A stretch of 64,000 nucleotides of DNA from positions 992,001-1,056,000 of the forward strand of contig NZ_CP093443.1 in assembly GCF_026168515.1 (NCBI RefSeq), read 5' to 3'. The position numbers and the translations under genes are program-made. The notes under the pieces were generated by a model that was given only the letters and a program-made list of their open reading frames with translations, was not told where the DNA came from and ran no database searches. Numbering within the stretch: position 1 is the stretch's first letter; each line of letters starts with the position of its first letter. Below, piece after piece: positions 45,512 to 52,046 of this stretch. The DNA is from Brevibacterium spongiae (GTDB lineage: Bacteria; Actinomycetota; Actinomycetes; Actinomycetales; Brevibacteriaceae).

Positions 45512-46867
45512 GTGAGCAATGACGCCAGCTTCGACCTGATCATCCACGCCGAGAAGGCCGTGCTGCCCGATGGCACCGGCTCCGTGACGATCGGCGTCAC
45601 GGATGGGAAGATCGCCGAGATCGCCCGCGGGGGACAGGATCTGGATGCAGCCGCCTCGGCGGGGGCGAAGGTCGTCGAGGTCGGAGCCGATGAGGTGCTG
45701 CTGCCGGGCCTCGTCGACTCGCACGTCCACGTCAACGATCCCGGCCGCGCTGAGTGGGAGGGCTTCGCCAGCGCCACGCGCGCCGCCGCGGCCGGGGGAG
45801 TGACGACGATCGTCGACATGCCGCTCAACTCGCTGCCGCCCACGGTCGACGTCGCAGCGCTGGAGACCAAGCGCGAGGTCGCCGCACCCAAGGCGTTCGT
45901 CGACGTCGGCTTCTGGGGCGGGGCGATCCCCGGCAACACCGCGGATCTGCGCCCCCTCCACGAGGCCGGAGTCTTCGGCTTCAAATGCTTCCTCGAGGAC
46001 TCCGGGGTCGAGGAGTTCCCGCCGCTCGAGCCGGCGGAGATGCAGACGGACATGGCCGAGATCGCGTCTTTCGACTCGATGCTCATCGTCCACGCCGAAG
46101 ACCACGAGGTCATGTCCGCGGCACCGAAGAACTCAGGACCGAAGTTCGCCGACTTCCTCGCTACGCGTCCGCGCGAGGCCGAGAACGTCGCGATCGGCCG
46201 GGTCATCGACGCCGCCCGAGCGACCGGAGTCCGGGCGCACATCCTCCACCTGTCCTCGGCGGATTCGCTCGAGCAGATCGCCGCGGCCAAGGCCGAGGGC
46301 ATCAGGCTCACCGTCGAGACCTGCCCGCACTACCTCGTCTTCACCGCCGAGGAGATCCCCGACGGAGCAACGACGCACAAGTGCTGCCCGCCGATCCGCG
46401 AGGAATCGAACCGGGAAGCACTGTGGCAGGGGCTCATCGACGGCACGATCGACTGCATCGTCTCCGACCACTCGCCGTCGACGGCCGAACTCAAGCTGCT
46501 CGACACCGGCGACTTCGGAGCCGCATGGGGCGGAATCTCCTCGCTGCAGCTGGGGCTCTCGCTCGTGTGGACAGAGGCCGCCAAGCGCGGGATCGAACTC
46601 ACCGAGGTGGTTCGCTGGATGTCGTCGGCACCGGCGTCGGTCGCCCGGGTGTCGAACAAGGGAGCGATCGCTGAGGGCAATGACGCGGACTTCGCCGTGT
46701 TCGCCCCCGACGAGGAGTGGACCGTCCACGCCACGGACCTCTACCACCGCAACCAGATCAGCGCCTACGATGCCCGCACCGTCCGAGGCCGCGTGACCTC
46801 GACCGTGCTGCGCGGGACTCCGGTGGACTTCGAGACCCCGACCGGCCGCCTCCTCCAAGCCCGCTGA
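45512..46867 (+). CDS. allB: Allantoinase
   Basis: It hydrolyses allantoin to allantoate. The 451-residue binuclear amidohydrolase starts at GTG 45512, with GAGGAGG 5-6 bp upstream. Metal ligands: DSHVHVNDPGRAEWEGF, the carboxylated Lys in FGFKCFLEDSG, IVHAEDHEVM, ILHLSSADSLEQIAAAKAEG, and the Asp in CIVSDHSPSTAEL. HKCCPPIREESNR is typical of allantoinases rather than dihydropyrimidinases. The next enzyme, allantoate amidohydrolase, is not in this window. An intact long palindrome starts 4 bp after its stop. Confidence 0.94.
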   Translation: MSNDASFDLIIHAEKAVLPDGTGSVTIGVTDGKIAEIARGGQDLDAAASAGAKVVEVGADEVLLPGLVDSHVHVNDPGRAEWEGFASATRAAAAGGVTTIVDMPLNSLPPTVDVAALETKREVAAPKAFVDVGFWGGAIPGNTADLRPLHEAGVFGFKCFLEDSGVEEFPPLEPAEMQTDMAEIASFDSMLIVHAEDHEVMSAAPKNSGPKFADFLATRPREAENVAIGRVIDAARATGVRAHILHLSSADSLEQIAAAKAEGIRLTVETCPHYLVFTAEEIPDGATTHKCCPPIREESNREALWQGLIDGTIDCIVSDHSPSTAELKLLDTGDFGAAWGGISSLQLGLSLVWTEAAKRGIELTEVVRWMSSAPASVARVSNKGAIAEGNDADFAVFAPDEEWTVHATDLYHRNQISAYDARTVRGRVTSTVLRGTPVDFETPTGRLLQAR

Positions 46868-46870
46868 ATT

Positions 46871-46928
46871 ACTACCTGACGGCGCCCCAACAACCCGGCG
46901 AAAGGTTGCTGGGGCGCCGTCAGGTAGT
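46871..46928. repeat. Long palindromic repeat, copy 3 (intact)
   Basis: 25-bp arms with one A-C mismatch and an 8-nt loop CGGCGAAA. It lies immediately after the allB stop. The loop shares CGGCG with the interrupted copy 1. It probably terminates allB transcription and is a vacant equivalent of the IS target. Confidence 0.9.
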
Positions 46929-47011
46929 TCGGGGGAGAAGTTATCCACAATTTGGGTCCGGCTATTGCTGTTCGTTATCGAATGATGCATTTTGGTGTCA
47001 TGTATCTATGT

Positions 47012-48001
47012 ATGACGACCGAGAAGCTGTACCGGCTGGGGTTTTCCAAGGGCGACATCCGACGCGGTGTGAACTGCTGCCTCAGGCGCATCGCCCGGGG
47101 GCGGTATGTGGCGACGGGTTCCTGCGAAGACGCACGGCACGAAGTCATCTGGGCCGCACTGAGCGAAGAGGACTTCGAGGAGTTCGGGCGCCAAGGCGAT
47201 ATGCGCGATGAGATCGAGCCTTTGCGCGTTCTCATCCGCACCCGCGCCGAACGGATCCACTCGTCGTCCGGGCGCTGGCGGGCGACGAAGGGGCGCGAGG
47301 TCTTCTCCCACCTCTCGGCCGCTCTCGTTCACGGCCTGCCGATCGCCTATTCGGCACAAACCCGGGTGGAGGTGTTCCGCCCCAACGTCAGTCGCAAGTA
47401 CCGCCACCTCTACGTGCGCAACCGCGAGATCCCCTCGGCGCATCGGAAGATGCTCGGCATCTACGCGGTGACGACGATGGAGCGCACTCTCATCGACATC
47501 GCCCGCGACTACGACCTCGATATGTCGGTGCCGATGCTCGACGAGGCGATCCGCCGCCGACTGACCACCCGGCCCAGGTTGGAGGCGGTCCTCGACGAAT
47601 GCCCCGAATCCCGCGGTGATGCGGCAGTCCTGCGTGCCCTCAACCTGACCGATGGGCGCCGGGAGGCGCCCTCGGAATCGATCGCTGCCGTCCGGTTCTT
47701 CGAGCACGGGATCGCAGGCTTCGAACCGCAGGTCGAGTTCCGCGATGACCGCGGTGAGGTGATTGCCCGCGTGGACTTCTGCCACCGCGACGCGAAGGTG
47801 ATCATCGAGATCGACGGCCTGGAGAAGTACACGATGGACGGCCGGAATCCGCGGGAGAGCATTGCCGCGGAGAAGACGCGCGAAGCCGCTCTCGAGGCCA
47901 GGGGGTACAAGGTCATCCGTCTGACGTTCGGCGAGCTCTTCCGCACTGCGCCCTTCGAACGGATCCTCGGGGTCCTGGCCTCACGGCTGCGCACCGGATG
48001 A
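47012..48001 (+). CDS. AbiEi-like / DUF559-like protein (HTH plus PD-(D/E)XK-type C-terminus)
   Basis: It is 329 residues from ATG 47012. Starts at 46982, 47000 or TTG 46952 are possible, and none has a clear ribosome-binding site. The N-terminus (EKLYRLGFSKGDIRRGVNCC, LRRIARGRYVATG) resembles the winged-helix antitoxin head of AbiEi proteins. The middle (SHLSAALVHGLPI, TTMERTLIDIARDY) is the usual AbiEi core. The last ~90 residues (VIARVDFCHRDAKVIIEIDG, EKTREAALEARGYKVIRLTF) resemble a DUF559/Vsr-like nuclease fold with D...EID and a following Lys/Arg. No AbiEii toxin gene is adjacent. Solitary proteins of this type are common in actinobacteria and their role is unproven. It is bracketed by palindrome copies 3 and 4. 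Confidence 0.75.
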   Translation: MTTEKLYRLGFSKGDIRRGVNCCLRRIARGRYVATGSCEDARHEVIWAALSEEDFEEFGRQGDMRDEIEPLRVLIRTRAERIHSSSGRWRATKGREVFSHLSAALVHGLPIAYSAQTRVEVFRPNVSRKYRHLYVRNREIPSAHRKMLGIYAVTTMERTLIDIARDYDLDMSVPMLDEAIRRRLTTRPRLEAVLDECPESRGDAAVLRALNLTDGRREAPSESIAAVRFFEHGIAGFEPQVEFRDDRGEVIARVDFCHRDAKVIIEIDGLEKYTMDGRNPRESIAAEKTREAALEARGYKVIRLTFGELFRTAPFERILGVLASRLRTG

Positions 48002-48018
48002 TCGCGTCAAGAAGCACG

Positions 48019-48064
48019 TGACGGCGCCCCAGCACCCTGGCGCCAGGGTGCTGGGGCGCCGTCA
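48019..48064. repeat. Long palindromic repeat, copy 4 (perfect 46-bp palindrome)
   Basis: TGACGGCGCCCCAGCACCCT and the rest form a perfect 2 x 23 bp palindrome centred on GGCGCC, with no unpaired loop. It lies between the convergent AbiEi-like gene and bcp and so can terminate both. The outer TGACGGCGCCCCAGCA part is shared with the other three copies; the centre differs. Confidence 0.92.
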
Positions 48065-48072
48065 GGTAGCAG

Positions 48073-48546
48073 TTAGGGGAGGAGTTGGGTGCGGAGGCGG
48101 GCGACGTGGCCGCGGGCGTCGACATCGTATTCCGCGTGCGTGAGCGTGCCGTCGGGGCCGATGACGAAGGTCGAGCGCTGGGTGCCCAGGACCGTGTGTT
48201 CGCCGATCGTCTTGGGCCCGAAGCTGCCGTAGGCCCGTGCGACCGCCGCACCCTCATCGGAGAGCAGCGAGAACGTCAGTCCCTCCTCGGCGGCGAATTC
48301 CCTGAGCGAATCCGTGTCATCGGGCGAGATGCCGAGCACCTCGAATCCCGCGGCAGAGAGCGCAGAGAGATTGTCCCGGAAATCGCAGGCCTCGATCGTG
48401 CAGCCCGGCGAGGCCGCCTTCGGGTAGAAGTAGAGGATGACGCTGCGGCCGGCGAAGTCCGCCTTCGACACGGTCCGCCCCTCGGCGTCGGTGAGCAGGA
48501 AGTCCGGAGCGATATCTCCGACGGCAAGCTGAGTCTGGGTGGTCAT
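48073..48546 (-). CDS. bcp: Thioredoxin-dependent thiol peroxidase (BCP/PrxQ)
   Basis: This 157-residue peroxiredoxin reduces hydrogen peroxide and organic peroxides. Peroxidatic Cys49 lies in FYPKAASPGCTIEACDFRDN; Cys54, five residues later, is the likely resolving Cys of atypical 2-Cys PrxQ. The start ATG 48546 is chosen because AAAGGA lies 6 bp upstream; the frame stays open far beyond it without support. It ends 8 bp from the perfect palindrome. Uricase and xanthine dehydrogenase nearby make peroxide, so peroxide removal is a sensible neighbour role; this is inference. Confidence 0.93.
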   Translation of the reverse strand: MTTQTQLAVGDIAPDFLLTDAEGRTVSKADFAGRSVILYFYPKAASPGCTIEACDFRDNLSALSAAGFEVLGISPDDTDSLREFAAEEGLTFSLLSDEGAAVARAYGSFGPKTIGEHTVLGTQRSTFVIGPDGTLTHAEYDVDARGHVARLRTQLLP

Positions 48547-48560
48547 GGTGCATCCTTTCA

Positions 48561-49763
48561 TCATTGAGTGGAGCTTCCGGCGGCCACGAGTGCGCAGGCA
48601 TGCGCGGCCGCATCCTCGATGAGCGCTTCGGCGCGCTCGGACAAGGTGGTCAGGTCGGCCGGGCCCGGAGCGATCGACAGCGCGGCCGTGATCCCGGCCT
48701 CCCGGCACTGCGCGGGGGAGAGTCCGACGCGTCCGGCGATGACGATCACCCGCGCCGAGGCGGGGGCGTGGTCCCGTACGGCCGCAACGACCTTCCCGCC
48801 CAGGGACTGCGAGTCGAACGACCCTTCGCCGGTGAGCACGATATCGGCCTCGGCCAGGGCCGAAGCCAGTCCCACCGTCTCGGCGACCATGGTCGATCCG
48901 GGTACGACCTCGGCGCCCAGCAGCGAGGTGAGCACCACCGGGATACCGCCGGCGGCACCGAACCCCGGCGTTGCGGCCAGGGCTTCGGCGTCGCCGGGGG
49001 AGGAGGTGAGCACCTTGGCGAGGTGGGCAAGCCCGGCATCGAGGGTGGTCACGGATTCCGCGTCGGCACCCTTCTGGGGGCCGAAGACGGCAGCGGCCCC
49101 GCGGGGTCCGGTGAGCGGATTGTCGACATCGACGGCGATGCGCCACCGCACTCGACGCGCCCGCGGATCGAGATCGGCGGTGTCGACGTTCGCGATCGCG
49201 GCCAGCCCTCCGCCGCCGGGGGCGACGTCGGTGCCCGAGGCATCGGTGAAGCGGGCGCCGAGGGCTGCGGCGATGCCGACTCCGCCGTCGGTGCTCGCCG
49301 AGCCGCCGATGCACAGCAGGATCTCCTCGACGCCGAGGTCGAGCACGGCGCGGGCGATGAGTCCGACGCCGAAGGTGTCGGCGCGCTCGGGCTGCAGCGG
49401 CACGTCCGAGACCTGGGGCAGCCCGTTGGCCTGGGCCGCCTCGATGACCGCGGTCCTCCCATCAGGGGAGACCCCGAACGCCGCCGAGGCGGCCCTGCCC
49501 AGAGCATCGACGGTGTCCACCGTGCGCGGCGGGGTCCCCCAGACCGCGAGCAGTGCGTCGAGGGTGCCCTCCCCGCCGTCGGCGAAGGGCAGTTCGGCGA
49601 CGTCGGCAGCAGGGAAGGCCGTGCGGGCGCCGCGAGCCAAGGCGGCCGCAGCGCCCGGTGCCGAGGCCGAACCCTTGAAGGAATCAGGGGCGCAGACGAT
49701 CCTCGGGGCATGAGTGAGAGAGGAATGGGCAGATGCGGAGTGTGTCGAAGCGTCGTAGCTCAT
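48561..49763 (-). CDS. glxK: Glycerate kinase (GlxK/GarK type)
   Basis: This ~400-residue enzyme phosphorylates glycerate from the Gcl-GlxR route to 2- or 3-phosphoglycerate, linking purine carbon to glycolysis. N-terminal motif RIVCAPDSFKGSASAPGAAA, then ELPFADGGEGTLDALLAVWG, LCIGGSASTDGGVGIAAALG and DIVLTGEGSFDSQSLGGKVV are characteristic of the type I family. The start is ATG 49763 or possibly 49781. It lies 14 bp upstream of bcp on the same strand and is divergent from uraD across a ~235-bp region holding two palindromic sites. Confidence 0.92.
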   Translation of the reverse strand: MSYDASTHSASAHSSLTHAPRIVCAPDSFKGSASAPGAAAALARGARTAFPAADVAELPFADGGEGTLDALLAVWGTPPRTVDTVDALGRAASAAFGVSPDGRTAVIEAAQANGLPQVSDVPLQPERADTFGVGLIARAVLDLGVEEILLCIGGSASTDGGVGIAAALGARFTDASGTDVAPGGGGLAAIANVDTADLDPRARRVRWRIAVDVDNPLTGPRGAAAVFGPQKGADAESVTTLDAGLAHLAKVLTSSPGDAEALAATPGFGAAGGIPVVLTSLLGAEVVPGSTMVAETVGLASALAEADIVLTGEGSFDSQSLGGKVVAAVRDHAPASARVIVIAGRVGLSPAQCREAGITAALSIAPGPADLTTLSERAEALIEDAAAHACALVAAGSSTQ

Positions 49764-49857
49764 GTCCTCATTCAATCTCATCGTCGGGATCGGGCTCGTG
49801 TGGTGGTCGCGGTTCGGGACGGGGCCTGCTGATGTGCTGCCTGGCCCGCTCACCATT

Positions 49858-49872
49858 ATCCACGATTCGGAA
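49858..49872. promoter_or_regulatory. Putative IclR/AllR-type operator between glxK and uraD
   Basis: ATCC-ACGATTC-GGAA, a one-base variant of TTCC-N7-GGAA, in the divergent promoter region. A further TTTCC half-site follows at 49878-49882. Confidence 0.45.
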
Positions 49873-49941
49873 GAATGTTTCCATAAAAATATGTGAGCAA
49901 TTTGACATTGCCGTTCACGCCCAGCAGACTCGAACCAATCG

Positions 49942-49961
49942 TTCGGAAATGGTATTCCGAA
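49942..49961. promoter_or_regulatory. Palindrome TTCGGAA-N6-TTCCGAA upstream of uraD
   Basis: Perfect 7-bp arms around ATGGTA, 38 bp before the uraD start. The arms have the same GGAA/TTCC elements as the other purine-cluster sites but in the reverse order. This could be an IclR-family operator or a site for a second regulator. Confidence 0.5.
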
Positions 49962-49998
49962 CCGTGAAATCCCGTCAGTGCACGACCAGGAGGTCACC

Positions 49999-50493
49999 GT
50001 GGACCTGGCCGAGTTCAATCGACTCCCAGCTGAGGCAGCCCGGAATGTTCTGCGCCCCTGCCTCGACGTCGACCGTTGGATCGACACAGTCGTTGCGGCG
50101 CGTCCTTTCCCCGACGTCGACGCCGCCCTGGCTTCGGCGCGCGATGATGCCGGCCCACTGCGCACCGACGAGATCGACGCCGCCATGTCCCATCACCCGC
50201 GCATCGGCGAGAAGGCGAAGGGCGACAGCGCGGAGGCTGCCCACTCGAGCCGCGAGCAGGCCGGACTCGGCACCCTCGAAGCCGATGTGCAGTCGCAGCT
50301 GGCCGCCGGCAATGCCGCCTACGAAGAGCGCTTCGACCGGGTGTTCCTCATCCGCGCCGCCGGACGCACTCCTGCCGAGATCCTGTCCGAACTGCAGCGG
50401 CGCATGGACAACACCGAAGCGGACGAAAACGCCGAAGTCGGCGAACAGCTGATTCAGATCGCCGCCCTGAGACTCGAAGGAATCCTCGCATGA
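49999..50493 (+). CDS. uraD: 2-oxo-4-hydroxy-4-carboxy-5-ureidoimidazoline (OHCU) decarboxylase
   Basis: It converts OHCU to S-allantoin, the last step from urate. At 164 residues it is standard length. GTG 49999 was chosen because AGGAGG lies 6 bp upstream; GTG 49978 is in frame but unsupported. Catalytic motif: AMSHHPRIGEKAKGDSAEAA. ERFDRVFLIRAAGRTPAEIL with QRRMDN is the family C-terminal signature. The stop overlaps the uraH start (ATGA). The order uraD-uraH-uricase makes one operon for urate to allantoin. Confidence 0.94.
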   Translation: MDLAEFNRLPAEAARNVLRPCLDVDRWIDTVVAARPFPDVDAALASARDDAGPLRTDEIDAAMSHHPRIGEKAKGDSAEAAHSSREQAGLGTLEADVQSQLAAGNAAYEERFDRVFLIRAAGRTPAEILSELQRRMDNTEADENAEVGEQLIQIAALRLEGILA

Positions 50494-50813
50494 GCTTCAT
50501 CACCGCCCACGCACTCGACTCGACCGTCGGCACCCCCGCCGCAGATCTCGAAGTCACGCTCTATGACGGCGCCGAGGTCATCGTCTCGGCCCACACCGAC
50601 GACAACGGGCGGGTCTCCGACTTCGGCCCCGACCACCTCGAACCCGGCGACTACCGGATCGTCTTCGGCACCGGCGCCTACTTCGCCGCCCGGGACATGG
50701 ACCACTTCCACCCGGTCGTCACCATCGACTTCACCGTCCAGGCCGGACAGGAGCACTATCACATCCCGCTGCTGCTGAGCCCCTTCGCCTACAGCACCTA
50801 CCGCGGCAGCTGA
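50490..50813 (+). CDS. uraH: 5-hydroxyisourate hydrolase (transthyretin-like)
   Basis: This 107-residue protein hydrolyses 5-hydroxyisourate to OHCU. It has the beta-sandwich transthyretin-related fold. The N-terminal motif ITAHALDSTVGTPAADLEV contains the catalytic His and Asp. DHFHPVVTIDFTVQAGQEHY supplies the other active-site His, and the C-terminal signature YSTYRGS is intact. The ATG overlaps the uraD stop. Uricase follows after about 155 bp. Confidence 0.95.
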   Translation: MSFITAHALDSTVGTPAADLEVTLYDGAEVIVSAHTDDNGRVSDFGPDHLEPGDYRIVFGTGAYFAARDMDHFHPVVTIDFTVQAGQEHYHIPLLLSPFAYSTYRGS

Positions 50814-50970
50814 GCCGGACCCACAACGACATCAGGGGAAGCAGGCCCCCTGCAGGATCTCATCCTCAACAAACCGCCGAAGCCGACCGGGCACGTTCCG
50901 GCAGGCCTCGCCAATCGAATGGTCACGGCATGCGCATGCCCGCATGCCGACGAACTGGAGGAATACCAAG

Positions 50971-51855
50971 ATGAGCAAGGTCCGACTGACATCGAACCAG
51001 TACGGCAAGGCGGAGAACCGACTGATGCGGGTCTACCGCGACACCGACCGCCATGAGATCCGCGATCTCAACGTCACTTCGCAGCTGTGGGGCGACTTCG
51101 AGACCGCCCACACCGAAGGCAACAACGAACACGTCGTCGCCACCGACACGCAGAAGAACACCGTCTTCGCGAAGGCGAAGGAACTGGGCGTGAGTTCGCC
51201 CGAGCAGTTCCTCATCGGCCTGGCCGACCACTTCACATCCAGCTTCGACTGGGTCACCGGCGGACGCTGGGAGGCCGAGGAATACGGCTGGGATCGGATC
51301 AACGACCACAAGCACTCGTTCTTCAAGTCCGCCCCCGAGGTGCGCACCGCCGTGTTCACCCGCGACGGCGACAAAGACACCCTGATCTCGGGCTTCAACG
51401 GCCTCACCGTGCTCAAGACCACCGAATCGGGCTTCGTCGGATACCCGAAGGACAAGTACACGACCCTGCCGGAGACCGAGGACCGGATCCTCGCCACCGA
51501 CATCGCGACCCGGTGGATCTACAACACCACCGACCTCGACTTCGAGGCCGTGTACACCCGTGTCAAGGAGATCATCCTCGACTCGTTCACCGACCACTTC
51601 TCCCACGCCCTGCAGCACACGCTCTACCAGATGGGTGAGAAGGTCATCGAGGCAGTGCCGCAGATCGACGAGATCCGCTTCTCCTGCCCGAACAAGCACC
51701 ATTTCCTCTACGACATCGAGCGCTTCGGACTGGAGAACCCGAACGAGGTCTTCATCGTCGCCGATCGCCCGTACGGCCTCATCGAGGCCACCTTCACCCG
51801 CGAAGGCGTGGATGAGAACAAGGACGCATGGGCACAGATCGCAGGCTTCTGCTGA
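50971..51855 (+). CDS. Urate oxidase (cofactor-free uricase)
   Basis: This 294-residue uricase converts urate to 5-hydroxyisourate with O2, releasing H2O2. It has the tandem T-fold plan. Motifs: KNTVFAKAKELGVSSPEQFL with the active-site Thr/Lys region, FDWVTGGRWEAEEYGWDRIN, TVLKTTESGFVGYPKDKYTT, and IRFSCPNKHHFLYDIERFGL. ATG 50971 follows TGGAGGAATACCA. The 157-bp gap upstream has no obvious operator, so it may be read from the uraD promoter. Its stop lies within the first unit of a CTGAGGCA repeat array. Confidence 0.94.
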   Translation: MSKVRLTSNQYGKAENRLMRVYRDTDRHEIRDLNVTSQLWGDFETAHTEGNNEHVVATDTQKNTVFAKAKELGVSSPEQFLIGLADHFTSSFDWVTGGRWEAEEYGWDRINDHKHSFFKSAPEVRTAVFTRDGDKDTLISGFNGLTVLKTTESGFVGYPKDKYTTLPETEDRILATDIATRWIYNTTDLDFEAVYTRVKEIILDSFTDHFSHALQHTLYQMGEKVIEAVPQIDEIRFSCPNKHHFLYDIERFGLENPNEVFIVADRPYGLIEATFTREGVDENKDAWAQIAGFC

Positions 51856-51945
51856 GGCAGACTCCGCGGCTGCTGAGGCAGAGTCACACCTGCTGAGGCA
51901 GAGTCACACCCGCTGAGGCACCTCACTTGCTGAGGCAACTCAGCC
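51849..51945. repeat. CTGCTGAGGCAG tandem repeats after uricase
   Basis: Five units centred on CTGAGGCA (full unit CTGCTGAGGCAGAGTCACAC, 20 bp) begin at the uricase stop codon and decay to the right. The stop codon itself is part of the first unit, so the array arose by repeated duplication of the gene's 3' end. Confidence 0.8.
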
Positions 51946-51973
51946 GCTGAGCCGGCAACGACGCCGGCTCAGC
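51946..51973 (+). terminator. Hairpin terminator after uricase
   Basis: An 11-bp perfect stem GCTGAGCCGGC / GCCGGCTCAGC with loop AACGAC, followed by ACTTTCC. It probably ends the uraD-uraH-uricase transcript. Confidence 0.7.
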
Positions 51974-51984
51974 ACTTTCCGTCT

Positions 51985-52021
51985 CCGGGCTTCCGGCCGG
52001 AACACGGTCCCGGAAGCCCGG
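51985..52021 (+). promoter_or_regulatory. 12-bp stem hairpin in the aceE leader
   Basis: CCGGGCTTCCGG (51985-51996) pairs perfectly with 52010-52021, leaving a 13-nt loop. It ends 25 bp before the aceE start. It could be a second terminator or a leader structure affecting aceE. Confidence 0.5.
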
Positions 52022-52046
52022 ACCCCGTGAGAAGGACAACCCCGCA

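Noticed and set aside
51849..51945. CRISPR array
   Set aside because: Units are contiguous, about 20 bp, without unique spacers, and no cas genes are present.
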